Positions 17,262 to 25,742 of a stretch of DNA of 64,000 nucleotides are shown here, piece by piece (the stretch's first letter is position 1; the number at the start of each line of letters is the position of its first letter). The DNA is taken from contig NZ_JAPKIB010000012.1 in NCBI RefSeq assembly GCF_036759925.1, positions 75,884 through 139,883 on the forward strand, given 5' to 3'. The notes beneath the pieces were generated by a model that was given only the letters and a program-made list of their open reading frames with translations, made no database searches and was not told the origin of the DNA. The DNA comes from Kluyvera sp036759925. Lineage in GTDB: Bacteria > Pseudomonadota > Gammaproteobacteria > Enterobacterales > Enterobacteriaceae. Both the position numbers and the translations under genes were made by a program.

Positions 17262-18086
17262 ATGCGTACAGCCGCTGTGTGTTGTTTACTGGGAACGTTA
17301 TCCGTACTACCGTTGATTTCCCACGCTGATGACGATGATATTGGCATCAGTGCAAAAGATATTAAAACCCTGTTCTTTGGTCAGGACGATCGTACTCTTG
17401 TCAGCCATCCCGCCCAGGCACCCTGGGATGCGATTGGCCAGCTGGAAACCGCCAGCGGCAATCTGTGTACGGCAACCTTGATCTCTCCCCACCTGGCGCT
17501 AACCGCCGGGCACTGCCTGCTTGAGCCACCGCGCGGCAAGCTGGATAAAGCCGTCGCGCTGCGTTTTGTGTCGCAGAAAGGGACCTGGCGCTATGAAATT
17601 CATGATATTGAAGGCCGTGTCGATCCTTCTTTAGGTAAGCGTCTGAAAGCGGATGGCGACGGCTGGATTGTTCCTGCTTCTGCCGCGCCGTGGGATTTTG
17701 GCATTATCGTGTTGCGCAACCCGCCTTCTGGCATTACGCCGCTGCCGGTATTTGCGGGCAATAAAGACGATCTCACCGCCGCGCTGAAAGCAACAGGCCG
17801 CAAAGTCACCCAGTCAGGCTATCCGCTTGACCATCTTGATTCGCTGTACAGCCATGAGGATTGTACGGTAACGGGATGGGCGCAGACGTCGGTGCTTTCT
17901 CACCAGTGCGATACGCTACCGGGCGATAGCGGTTCACCGCTGCTGCTGAAAACGGACACCGGCTGGCAGGTGATTGCCGTACAAAGCTCCGCGCCAGCGG
18001 CAAAAGACCGCCAGCGTGCCGACAACCGCGCCATCTCGGTGACCGGTTTTCGCGATAAGCTGGAAGCGCTGGCCGCCGGAAACTAA
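17262..18086 (+). CDS. ydgD: YdgD, exported trypsin-like serine protease
   Basis: The 274-residue protein has a signal peptide (MRTAAVCCLLGTLSVLPLISHA) and a trypsin-fold domain. The catalytic triad is visible as TAGHC, PWDFG and PGDSGSP, and four or more cysteines could form disulfides in the periplasm. It matches E. coli YdgD, an uncharacterised peptidase. The ATG at 17262 is chosen because the signal peptide begins there and GAGAG precedes it; a longer frame to 17217 has no ribosome site. Its last 4 nt overlap the converging GGDEF-EAL gene. Confidence 0.9.
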   Translation: MRTAAVCCLLGTLSVLPLISHADDDDIGISAKDIKTLFFGQDDRTLVSHPAQAPWDAIGQLETASGNLCTATLISPHLALTAGHCLLEPPRGKLDKAVALRFVSQKGTWRYEIHDIEGRVDPSLGKRLKADGDGWIVPASAAPWDFGIIVLRNPPSGITPLPVFAGNKDDLTAALKATGRKVTQSGYPLDHLDSLYSHEDCTVTGWAQTSVLSHQCDTLPGDSGSPLLLKTDTGWQVIAVQSSAPAAKDRQRADNRAISVTGFRDKLEALAAGN

Positions 18087-20248
18087 CTCTGCCGCTGCTG
18101 GTGACGTAACGCCAGCAGCGACGAGAGCGGCATGGGTTCGCTGAAGTAAAATCCTTGCAGTTGGTCACAGCCTGCGAGCCGCAGCAGCTTCATTTGTTTC
18201 TCCGTTTCAACCCCTTCTGCAATCACCGTCATGCCGAGCGCGCTGGCAATACGAATGGTCCCGCCGACCAGCGCTGCCGCCTGATCGTCATCGTCCACCA
18301 GCCCGGCCAGCGATTTGTCGATTTTAATGGTGTCGAAGTTAAACCGACGCAGGTAACCAATGCTGGAATACCCGGTGCCGAAGTCATCCAGCGCCACGGC
18401 GGTACCCAACGCTTTCAACGCGGAAATCGCCGCCCTTGCCCGTTCCGGTCTTTCGAGTACGTAGGTCTCGGTGACTTCAAGCTGCAGCCGTGCTGGCGGG
18501 AAGCCGGAGGATTTCAGCACGCTTGAGACCTTATCCTCAAACTCCGGGTCGCGGAACTGGGCCGGCGAGATATTCACCGACAGCTTCAAATCGTTATGTG
18601 CCAGCAGATCCCGACAGGCTCGTGCCAGCACAAACTGTCCGAGCGAATAGATAAGCCCACTGGTCTCGGCAATGGTAATAAACGCATCCGGCATCAGTTC
18701 GCCCTTCGCCCGCCGCGGCCAGCGCACCAGCGCTTCCACCCCAACCATCGCCTGCGAGCGAGCGCAGACGATCGGCTGATACCAGACCTCAAATTCATCA
18801 TGCTCCAGCCCGTGGCGAATATCGTTCTCCAGCGACAGTTGATATTCGCGAGCACTGCTCAGCTCGGCGTCGTAGTGGGTAATACGCCCTTTGCCGGTGA
18901 TTTTTGAGTGATACATGGCGATATCCGCCTGACGGAACAGCTCCGAGGTGGTTTTCTCCTGTAGCGTACCGCTGGCGATACCAAGGCTGGCGCTGATATG
19001 TAACGTTCGCTCGCCGATGCGGATCGGCGTACTCAGGTAGTCCAGCACGCTACCGGCAAACGCCGATGCGCTGGCTTCAGAGTGCGTGCCGCCAACGGTC
19101 ATCGCAAATTCATCGCCGCCCATACGCGCCAGCATACCGCCGGGCGGCACCAGCGTTTGCAGCATATCCGCAATACGAATAATCAGAATGTCACCGACAT
19201 CATGGCCATAAATGTCGTTAACGTCTTTGAAACCATCAAGATCGATAAATACCACCGTTTTGATATCCCGGTCGCCACGGCGGCTGATGCGCTCAAGTTG
19301 TTCAATCAGCGCTCGGCGGTTTGGCAGATGGCTGAGCCAATCGGTTAGCGCAATCTCCCGCGCCTGCCGTTCGCCGCTTGCGAGCTTCCACAGCCCCAGG
19401 CTACTCACGAGAATAAACAGCAGAATCAACCCGGTTGCCAGCAGCACGATTTCACGAATTTCCGGCGAGGCCGCCTGCGCCGCCTCCACGCCTGGCTGGC
19501 GCAGCTGCCAGTTAAGCCAGCCGACCACGTCTCCGCCGGACGTCCGTACCGGAATGTTGTATTTATTTTGCGGCGAGTCGATGAGCGTCAGGTTTTCAAT
19601 CTGGAAGGTATTGCCAAGGGTACTTAGCAGCGTCGGGTTAATGTGCCGGGTAATCACCAGATAGCGACGAGTCGCGTCATAAACCTTCAACCGCCCAACC
19701 ATGGGGCGAATCAGGCCAATACCAATAAAGGCGAGACCTTCCCGGGTTTTGGTTATCCCGGCAACGTTATTTTTTCCGCGACGCAGTGGGTCTTCATTTT
19801 GGGCTATCAATGCTTTCAGCCCATTACCAAAAAAAGCCAGATCGTGCTCATTAAACGGCGAACTGCGAAACGATCCCCACAGCACCCGGTAGTTCTCATC
19901 CAGGACGAAGGTGCCGTCATAGAGATTGTTGATTTTAAAACCGGCGCCCCAGGTGTTGTACAGCCAGGTGGTGTCCAGCTTTGGCGCATAGACCTCCCGC
20001 ACCGCATCGTCCCAGATGGCGTTATCAATAACCAGTGAGAGGACGCGATTGATAGACGTCTGCATCGCGCCGTCAACGGAGAGCGCCGATCGGCGAGCGT
20101 CGATATCATTGGTTTTGCTGGTAATGAGGCTTTGGGAAAGGTAGAGAAGCGAAATAATCGAAAAAATCAGGCCAATGCCCGCGAAAAAGATAATCACGAA
20201 CAGCGTTCTGGCCGTGGCGATATTACGCCAGCGTGACGGATCGAACAT
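18083..20248 (-). CDS. CHASE4-GGDEF-EAL cyclic-di-GMP protein
   Basis: The 721-residue membrane protein has a first membrane helix (residues about 15-38), a periplasmic CHASE4-type sensor, a second helix (about 265-288), a GGDEF domain (GGDEF at 377-381) and an EAL domain (EAL at 505-507). The GGDEF motif is intact but no RxxD inhibitory site is seen before it. The EAL domain keeps its metal and catalytic motifs (LEVTE, DDFGTGYSS, KIDKS, AEGVE, QGFYF). It could thus make and break cyclic-di-GMP; the net activity cannot be read from sequence. E. coli has no gene between ydgD and mdtI. GAGGG precedes the ATG. Confidence 0.88.
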   Translation of the reverse strand: MFDPSRWRNIATARTLFVIIFFAGIGLIFSIISLLYLSQSLITSKTNDIDARRSALSVDGAMQTSINRVLSLVIDNAIWDDAVREVYAPKLDTTWLYNTWGAGFKINNLYDGTFVLDENYRVLWGSFRSSPFNEHDLAFFGNGLKALIAQNEDPLRRGKNNVAGITKTREGLAFIGIGLIRPMVGRLKVYDATRRYLVITRHINPTLLSTLGNTFQIENLTLIDSPQNKYNIPVRTSGGDVVGWLNWQLRQPGVEAAQAASPEIREIVLLATGLILLFILVSSLGLWKLASGERQAREIALTDWLSHLPNRRALIEQLERISRRGDRDIKTVVFIDLDGFKDVNDIYGHDVGDILIIRIADMLQTLVPPGGMLARMGGDEFAMTVGGTHSEASASAFAGSVLDYLSTPIRIGERTLHISASLGIASGTLQEKTTSELFRQADIAMYHSKITGKGRITHYDAELSSAREYQLSLENDIRHGLEHDEFEVWYQPIVCARSQAMVGVEALVRWPRRAKGELMPDAFITIAETSGLIYSLGQFVLARACRDLLAHNDLKLSVNISPAQFRDPEFEDKVSSVLKSSGFPPARLQLEVTETYVLERPERARAAISALKALGTAVALDDFGTGYSSIGYLRRFNFDTIKIDKSLAGLVDDDDQAAALVGGTIRIASALGMTVIAEGVETEKQMKLLRLAGCDQLQGFYFSEPMPLSSLLALRHQQRQS

Positions 20249-20340
20249 AGTTCACCCTCGCATCAAATACGCTAACCCTTTGTTACAAGCGTAATACAGA
20301 CACGAGATTTCGCTGCCCGATTTCTCAGGCAGCGATCACA

Positions 20341-20670
20341 TCAGGCGAGCTTGATCATCACCATGCCGACCAACAGCAGACCTAATCCCAGCCAGCCTTT
20401 GTTGTTCAGGCGCTGGCCGAAGAGGATCCACCCCGCCGCCAGCGTCGCAGCGACACCGAAACCACCCCAGATGGCGTAGGCAACGGAGAGGTCAATCCCC
20501 TTCACCGCCTGTGACAGCGCACTGAACGCGGCCAGTACGGCGACCAGCGACAGGATACCGTAGCTTTTGCGGCGGAAGCCGTCAGAGAACTTGAGGAAAA
20601 TATTAGCGACAATTTCCAGTACGATGGAGCCTGCCAGCCATAAGCCGTGAATCATCTCAAAGTTATGCAT
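20341..20670 (-). CDS. mdtI: MdtI, spermidine exporter subunit
   Basis: The 109-residue, four-helix small multidrug resistance protein matches E. coli MdtI almost throughout (LEIVANIFLKFSDGFRRK, GIDLSVAYAIWGGFG). The glutamate in the first helix is the conserved SMR charge. MdtI and MdtJ form a heteromer that exports spermidine when it accumulates. Its start overlaps the end of mdtJ by 8 nt, so the two are translationally coupled. speG, the enzyme that acetylates excess spermidine in E. coli, is not found in its usual place in this window. Confidence 0.95.
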   Translation of the reverse strand: MHNFEMIHGLWLAGSIVLEIVANIFLKFSDGFRRKSYGILSLVAVLAAFSALSQAVKGIDLSVAYAIWGGFGVAATLAAGWILFGQRLNNKGWLGLGLLLVGMVMIKLA

Positions 20671-21031
20671 GATTCACCTCTTTGTGCAGCGTTTTGTTCG
20701 CCTTCGCGGGCTTACGGGTACCGGACTTAATCAGTACGATACCGGCAATCAAGGTTGCCAGACCCGCGGCTTTCATCACCGTAAGGCTTTCGTCAAACAG
20801 CAGTACGCTGAACAGGGTGATCAATACGATACCAATGCCTTCCCACAGCGCATAGGCCACACCCAGAGCGATTTTTTTAACCGCAAACGAAAGGAAAATA
20901 TACGACAAGGCGATCATCACGAGCATCAAAATAAAGCCGGTGTTTCCATCCGATACGCTCGCCCATTTCATAGAAAGCGTACCAGTAATTTCAGCAACAA
21001 TGGCCAGGGCTAATAAAATCCAGTAAAACAT
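20663..21031 (-). CDS. mdtJ: MdtJ, spermidine exporter subunit
   Basis: The 122-residue SMR protein matches E. coli MdtJ (EITGTLSMKWASVSDG, LGVAYALWEGIGI), with four membrane helices, the conserved glutamate in helix 1 and a lysine-rich tail. It is the first gene of the mdtJI operon, which in E. coli is induced by spermidine. It is divergent from tqsA. Confidence 0.95.
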   Translation of the reverse strand: MFYWILLALAIVAEITGTLSMKWASVSDGNTGFILMLVMIALSYIFLSFAVKKIALGVAYALWEGIGIVLITLFSVLLFDESLTVMKAAGLATLIAGIVLIKSGTRKPAKANKTLHKEVNHA

Positions 21032-21433
21032 GGTCCTTCTCCTGCATGAGAATATAATCCGTGCAGTTCGCGGCGATGCGCAAACCGAAATAAAATGATT
21101 AAAATTTAGCTCAAACGAAGAAGGGTACTATAGCGCGTTGCGCCAGTGCTGCTCACCACAGAAGGCAGAAAAGGAAGGCAAAACAGAAGGTTTGGTAAAG
21201 CTGAACGTCCTGAACATATTGTCCATAAAATTACAATTATCCGCGGTATTGCTTCTCATCGTTGCGGATTAAAATTGTCCTCGGTAGTTAAACACAGCTA
21301 ATTTCTAACACAGATGTCGAAGTATCTCAAAATGTTTGCAAATCTTTACTGAGGTGGTTTGATATTAATGCATTTATTATTAGTTGATTCGCAATTATCA
21401 TATTCTGCATAGGTATTAGCAGGAGCTAACAAC
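21032..21433. other. Intergenic region between mdtJ and tqsA
   Basis: No coding region or RNA gene is seen in these 402 bases. The stretch is AT-rich near tqsA (21,300-21,430) and contains a purine-rich tract at about 21,160-21,190. It should hold the divergent promoters of mdtJI and tqsA. Confidence 0.6.
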
Positions 21434-22465
21434 ATGTCCAGGCCGATCATTACGCTTAATGGATTAAAAATTGTCATCATGCTGGGCATGCTGGTCATCA
21501 TTCTCACCGGCATTCGTTTTGCCGCTGACATCATCGTGCCGTTCGTGCTGGCGCTGTTTATCGCCGTGGTGCTGAACCCGGTGGTGCAACTGATGGTGCG
21601 CTGGCGCGTACCGCGCGTGCTGGGGATTTCACTGCTGATTGGGGTGATTATTCTCGCCGCCGTGCTCCTGCTGGCCACGCTTGGCACCTCGCTAAACGAA
21701 CTGACGCGCACCCTGCCGCAGTACCGTTCATCATTGGCAGTGCCCATCTATAATCTTGAACCCTGGCTGCAGCGTTTTGGCATCAGCGTCAGCCCGGATG
21801 AACTGATTAAGTATATCGATCCTAATGCCGCTATGACGCTGGTTTCACGCTTTCTGACCCAGCTCTCAAACGCCATGTCGTCGATCTTTTTACTGCTGCT
21901 GACGGTGGTGTTTATGCTACTGGAAGTTCCGCAACTCCCGGCCAAACTGCAGCAAATTATGGCAAAACCGACGGAAGGGATGGCGGCAATACAGCGGGCG
22001 CTCGATAGCGTAAGCCACTATCTGGTGCTGAAAACGGCGATCAGCGTGGTGACAGGTTTGGTGGTGTGGGCGATGCTGGAGTTGCTCGGGGTGCGTTTTG
22101 CCTTTATCTGGGGGCTGCTGGCATTTGCGCTCAACTATATTCCGAATATCGGTTCGGTGCTGGCGGCCATTCCCCCTATCCTTCAGGTGCTGGTGTTCAG
22201 CGGTTTCTATGATGCACTGATCGTCCTGGCGGGTTATCTGGTGATCAACCTCGTGTTCGGCAATATTCTCGAGCCCCGCATCATGGGGCGCGGCCTGGGA
22301 CTCTCGACGTTAGTGGTGTTTCTGTCGTTAATCTTCTGGGGCTGGCTGCTGGGCCCGGTCGGCATGCTGCTCTCCGTCCCGCTGACCATCATCGTTAAAA
22401 TTGCCCTTGAGCAGACCGAAGGCGGCAAAAGCATCGCCATCCTGCTCAGCGACTTAAGCAAATAG
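21434..22465 (+). CDS. tqsA: TqsA (YdgG), AI-2E family transporter
   Basis: The 343-residue membrane protein follows E. coli TqsA (ITLNGLKIVIMLGMLVI, ALNYIPNIGSVLAAIPP, EPRIMGRGLGLSTLVVFLS). It belongs to the AI-2 exporter superfamily, with about seven to eight helices; TqsA affects export of the quorum signal AI-2 and so biofilm formation. CAGGAG is 10 nt before the ATG. The E. coli neighbour on the downstream side is pntB; here the order breaks and ortT follows on the other strand. Confidence 0.94.
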   Translation: MSRPIITLNGLKIVIMLGMLVIILTGIRFAADIIVPFVLALFIAVVLNPVVQLMVRWRVPRVLGISLLIGVIILAAVLLLATLGTSLNELTRTLPQYRSSLAVPIYNLEPWLQRFGISVSPDELIKYIDPNAAMTLVSRFLTQLSNAMSSIFLLLLTVVFMLLEVPQLPAKLQQIMAKPTEGMAAIQRALDSVSHYLVLKTAISVVTGLVVWAMLELLGVRFAFIWGLLAFALNYIPNIGSVLAAIPPILQVLVFSGFYDALIVLAGYLVINLVFGNILEPRIMGRGLGLSTLVVFLSLIFWGWLLGPVGMLLSVPLTIIVKIALEQTEGGKSIAILLSDLSK

Positions 22466-22467
22466 CG

Positions 22468-22641
22468 TCAGAACAGCGACAGCATCAGCGCCACGGGAAA
22501 GCTAAACGGCCAGGTGGCGCCAATTAACAGCGTCGCAATCAGGCGAATTGAGGTGCTTTCGCGGGTAAGAAACCAGGTAATAATGGCGCAGATAACCGCC
22601 ATCACGGCGTAGAAGATGAGCATATGTTGATATAGCGTCAC
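22468..22641 (-). CDS. ortT: OrtT/GhoT family orphan membrane toxin
   Basis: This 57-residue protein has two membrane helices, starting MTLYQHMLIFYAVMAV and ending GATWPFSFPVALMLSLF. It matches E. coli OrtT (YdcX) and more distantly GhoT, in identical length. GhoT damages the inner membrane; OrtT is described as an orphan toxin that reduces growth during amino-acid-synthesis stress and has no antitoxin. The start is a GTG at 22641 with AAGGA about 8 nt upstream. Its stop is 2 nt from the tqsA stop on the other strand. In E. coli it also lies beside patD. Confidence 0.88.
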   Translation of the reverse strand: MTLYQHMLIFYAVMAVICAIITWFLTRESTSIRLIATLLIGATWPFSFPVALMLSLF

Positions 22642-22747
22642 CAATCGAGTCCTTGTAATTGATCGTTAAAGCGGCGCAATATGCTACGTTTTTTGACGTA
22701 CATCAAGTTTTTCGCCACTTATCGCTGAAATGTTGTGCGATCCAGAT

Positions 22748-22765
22748 ATTCGGCTCCAGCCGAAT
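22748..22765. promoter_or_regulatory. Palindrome upstream of ortT
   Basis: ATTCGGCT-CC-AGCCGAAT is a perfect 8-bp inverted repeat about 107 nt upstream of the ortT start. It has no T run. It could be an operator or an RNA hairpin. Confidence 0.4.
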
Positions 22766-22781
22766 TAACTGCTAAAAAGAG

Positions 22782-22818
22782 AAAACCCAGCACTACGTTA
22801 CGCCGTGCCGGGTTTTAT
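22782..22818. terminator. Terminator after the small exported protein gene
   Basis: AAAACCC-AGCAC on the left pairs with GTGC-CGGGTTTT on the right, ending in TTTTATTT on the plus strand and AAAA/TTTT symmetry on the minus strand. It closes the minus-strand gene that ends at 22839. Confidence 0.72.
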
Positions 22819-22838
22819 TTCTGTGACACGCTGTACGG

Positions 22839-23075
22839 TTAGCGTTTTGGCACGGTGGACGCGAAGATGCTGTCCGTGGTGGGATCGCTCACATAGTGGT
22901 TGGGGTCGTACTGCGGCACTAAGTTTACCTTTTCCGTATCCCAGGCCTGCGCGAGGCAGGCGGCGCTCACGCGGTTTTGACCTTCACAGGTCGCCACACG
23001 ACTGGCTGAATAGTAGGTCCCAATTCCCATTACCACGGCAATCACCGCAGCAGAACACACGATACTTTTTTTCAT
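22839..23075 (-). CDS. Small exported or membrane-anchored protein, unrecognised
   Basis: I do not recognise this 78-residue protein. MKKSIVCSAAVIAVVMGIGTY forms a signal peptide or anchor, and the rest (ATCEGQNRVSAACLAQAWD, then a Pro/Asp/Tyr-rich tail) carries two cysteines that could pair in the periplasm. The start at MKK (23075) is chosen since the longer reading adds a long arginine-rich segment; the ribosome site (AGAAAA) is weak. It has its own terminator and lies between ortT and another orphan gene, where E. coli has ydcY-type genes instead. Confidence 0.6.
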   Translation of the reverse strand: MKKSIVCSAAVIAVVMGIGTYYSASRVATCEGQNRVSAACLAQAWDTEKVNLVPQYDPNHYVSDPTTDSIFASTVPKR

Positions 23076-23206
23076 TTTTCTGGCTATACCCGGTTTTACA
23101 ACGGCGCGGATCCTCGCACGTTGCACCGGGTATGTCAAAAACAAGGGAGAGGTAGCGGCAGGCATCCGCGCCTACCGCGAAGGGGGTAAATGATGAGGAA
23201 AGGTCG

Positions 23207-23452
23207 CTAGTGACCCGCAGGTTTATATCTCTCAAAAGCCGCCAGCCAATCGTACCTGGTCAGAGTGCCGACCTCTTTCTCCCCTTCCTCCAGTTTGATG
23301 ATTAGCCTTCGCTTATTGATGCTCTCCTGATTAAAGAAATAAGGCGTCAGCCTCTTTGCCAGCGACGCATACATCTCCTGAGCGATACTTTCACCAGCCT
23401 CGGGACCATATTTCTCAAACTCATTTTTGATATCCTGAAAATCCTGATTCAC
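23207..23452 (-). CDS. Small charged cytosolic protein, unrecognised
   Basis: I do not recognise this 81-residue protein. It is highly charged and probably helical (DIKNEFEKYGPEAGESIAQEM, then KRRLIIKLEEGEKEVG), with no signal or membrane segment. I start at a GTG (23452) because GGGAGGA is directly upstream, although the spacing is short (about 4 nt); a TTG four codons earlier overlaps that site. It is followed by no clear terminator and lies 35 nt from the patD stop region, downstream of patD's start strand. Function unknown. Confidence 0.5.
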   Translation of the reverse strand: MNQDFQDIKNEFEKYGPEAGESIAQEMYASLAKRLTPYFFNQESINKRRLIIKLEEGEKEVGTLTRYDWLAAFERYKPAGH

Positions 23453-23487
23453 GCATCCTCCCAAACGAAAACGCGTTCAACGCGTGT

Positions 23488-24912
23488 TCAATGTTTTATC
23501 ATCACATGGCGAACCACGGTGTAATCTTCCAACCCGTAGACAGACATATCCTTACCGTAGCCTGAGAGCTTCTGTCCGCCGTGCGGCATTTCGCTGACCA
23601 GCATAAAGTGCGTGTTCACCCAAGTGCAACCATACTGTAAGCGTGCGCTCAGTCGATGCGCACGCCCGACGTCCTGCGTCCACACCGATGATGCCAGCCC
23701 ATACTGGGAGTCGTTGGCCCAACCCAGCACCTGCTCTTCGGTATCAAACACCGTGACGCTCACCACCGGGCCGAAGACTTCGCGCTGGACAATATCATCT
23801 TCCTGTTTTGCCCCCGCCAGCAGCGTTGGCTGGAAGTAATAGCCAGCGCCAGCCGCTTTCTCGCCGCCGGTCACCACCTTAATATGCGGCAGCGCTTTAG
23901 CACGCGCTACGGCATCGCTCACCCGCGCCAGGTGCGCCTGCGAACTGAGTGGCCCCAGTTCCGTACTTTCATCTTCCGGTGCCCCGGATTTCAGGCTCGC
24001 GATTGCTGCACCGAGTTTCTCCACCAGCCGTTCATAAACGCCCTTCTGCGCGTAGATTCGGCAGGCGGCCGTGCAGTCCTGCCCGGCATTGTAGAAACCA
24101 AAGGTTCTAACCCCTTCTACCACCGCATCAATATCGGCATCGTCAAACACCATCACCGGCGCTTTGCCACCAAGCTCCATATGCGTACGCTTAATCGACG
24201 ACGCGGTATGGGCGATAATGTGCTCCCCAGTGGCAATCGAACCGGTCAGCGACACCATCCGCACTTTAGCGTGCCCGGTTAGCGGGTCACCCACCGTTTT
24301 ACCGCGGCCAAACAGCACGTTCAGCACCCCCGCCGGGAAGATATCTTTCGCCAACTCCGCCAGGGTTAATGCGGTGAGCGGCGTGATTTCGGACGGTTTG
24401 ATCACCACGCAGTTCCCCGCCGCCAGCGCCGGAGCCAGCTTCCAGGCCGCCATCATCAGCGGATAGTTCCACGGCGCAATCGAAGCCACCACGCCCACCG
24501 GGTCACGTCGAATCATCGAGGTGTGGCCTTCCAGATATTCACCGGCGGCCAGTCCGTTCAGACAGCGCGCAGCACCGGCGAAGAAACGGAATACATCCAC
24601 CACCGCCGGAATTTCATCATTGGTCACGCAGTGCAGCGGTTTGCCGCAGTTGAGTGATTCCAGACGGGCAAAGGTGGCGGCGTGTTCTTCAATGACATCT
24701 GCCAGCTTGAGCAGGCACTCTGCACGATGCTTCGGCGTGGTTTGCCCCCACTGCACAAACGCCCGGTCAGCAGCGTTCACCGCGGCATCCACCTGGGCCG
24801 CCGAGGCTTCGGTAATCGTCAGCAGGATCTCACCCGTTGCAGGATTGTAGACCGGTTGGGACTCCCCTTCACCTGCGACCAGTTCACCATTAATCAGTAA
24901 CTTATGTTGCAT
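23488..24912 (-). CDS. patD: PatD, 4-aminobutanal dehydrogenase
   Basis: The 474-residue NAD-dependent aldehyde dehydrogenase is nearly identical to E. coli PatD (YdcW), which oxidises gamma-aminobutyraldehyde from putrescine to GABA. The catalytic glutamate is in MELGGKAP and the nucleophile in NAGQDCTAACR; IAPWNYPLMM and KPSEITPLT form the cofactor site. It is the last gene of the ydcSTUV-patD operon, pairing polyamine-type uptake with oxidation. AGGA lies about 10 nt before the ATG. Confidence 0.96.
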   Translation of the reverse strand: MQHKLLINGELVAGEGESQPVYNPATGEILLTITEASAAQVDAAVNAADRAFVQWGQTTPKHRAECLLKLADVIEEHAATFARLESLNCGKPLHCVTNDEIPAVVDVFRFFAGAARCLNGLAAGEYLEGHTSMIRRDPVGVVASIAPWNYPLMMAAWKLAPALAAGNCVVIKPSEITPLTALTLAELAKDIFPAGVLNVLFGRGKTVGDPLTGHAKVRMVSLTGSIATGEHIIAHTASSIKRTHMELGGKAPVMVFDDADIDAVVEGVRTFGFYNAGQDCTAACRIYAQKGVYERLVEKLGAAIASLKSGAPEDESTELGPLSSQAHLARVSDAVARAKALPHIKVVTGGEKAAGAGYYFQPTLLAGAKQEDDIVQREVFGPVVSVTVFDTEEQVLGWANDSQYGLASSVWTQDVGRAHRLSARLQYGCTWVNTHFMLVSEMPHGGQKLSGYGKDMSVYGLEDYTVVRHVMIKH

Positions 24913-24926
24913 AGCATGATCCTGTT

Positions 24927-25742
24927 TTATTTAAATGTCGTACCACCGTTGGCGGCCCCATCGTCTTCGCGAGTCAGCCACCACGCCCCTAAAATCGGTA
25001 TCATCGTTAACAGCATGACCATCAGCGCGACCACGTTGGTCACAGGCACATCGCGAGGTCGGCCAAGCTGGTTCAACAGCCACAGCGGCAACGTACGCTC
25101 ATGCCCGGCAGTAAATGTTGTGACGATAATTTCATCAAACGACAACGCAAATGCCAGCATGCCCCCGGCCAGCAGCGCCGAGCCTAAATTTGGCAGCACC
25201 ACGTGACGGAAGGTTTGCCAGCCGTTCGCGCCCAGATCCATCGATGCTTCCACCAGGTTCCACGAGGTCCGGCGGAATCGGGCAATCACGTTGTTAAACA
25301 CCACCACTACGCAGAACGTGGCGTGGCCAATAACAATGGTGATCAGTCCAGGCTCCAGATTGACCGCTTTAAAGGCGGTCAGCAGCGCCAGGCCGGTAAC
25401 GATCCCCGGCAGTGCGATCGGCAGCATCAGCAACAGCGAAATAGCGCTTTTGCCGAAAAAGTCACGCCGCCACAGCGCTGCTGCAGCAAGCGTGCCAAGT
25501 ACCAATGCAATCGCCGTCGACAGCGCCGCAATTTTTAGTGACAGTGTCACGGAATCGAAGATATCCCCACGCGATGCTGCTTCGCTGAACCAGTGCAGCG
25601 TCAGGCCTTTCGGCGGGAAGCTGAACGCCGCGTCTTCGGTGTTGAAGGCGTAAATGGCGATGATCGCTAGCGGGAAATGCAGGAAGATAACCCCGCCCCA
25701 GGCGGCAATTTTGAGAAACAGCGGTGCCCTTTCAGAGTGCAT
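24927..25742 (-). CDS. ydcV: YdcV, ABC transporter permease
   Basis: The 271-residue inner membrane permease has six helices and the binding-protein-dependent transport signature EASMDLGANGWQTFRHVVLPNL, given here in part (EASMDLGANGWQTF). It is the PotC-like half of the YdcSTUV importer, thought to carry putrescine- or spermidine-type substrates. It overlaps the end of ydcU by 11 nt and is followed by patD 14 nt later, so the set is one operon. Confidence 0.94.
   Translation of the reverse strand: MHSERAPLFLKIAAWGGVIFLHFPLAIIAIYAFNTEDAAFSFPPKGLTLHWFSEAASRGDIFDSVTLSLKIAALSTAIALVLGTLAAAALWRRDFFGKSAISLLLMLPIALPGIVTGLALLTAFKAVNLEPGLITIVIGHATFCVVVVFNNVIARFRRTSWNLVEASMDLGANGWQTFRHVVLPNLGSALLAGGMLAFALSFDEIIVTTFTAGHERTLPLWLLNQLGRPRDVPVTNVVALMVMLLTMIPILGAWWLTREDDGAANGGTTFK

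Noticed and set aside
17217..17262. Upstream start for ydgD giving a 289-residue protein
   Set aside because: It would place an extra hydrophobic stretch before a normal signal peptide and lacks a ribosome site.
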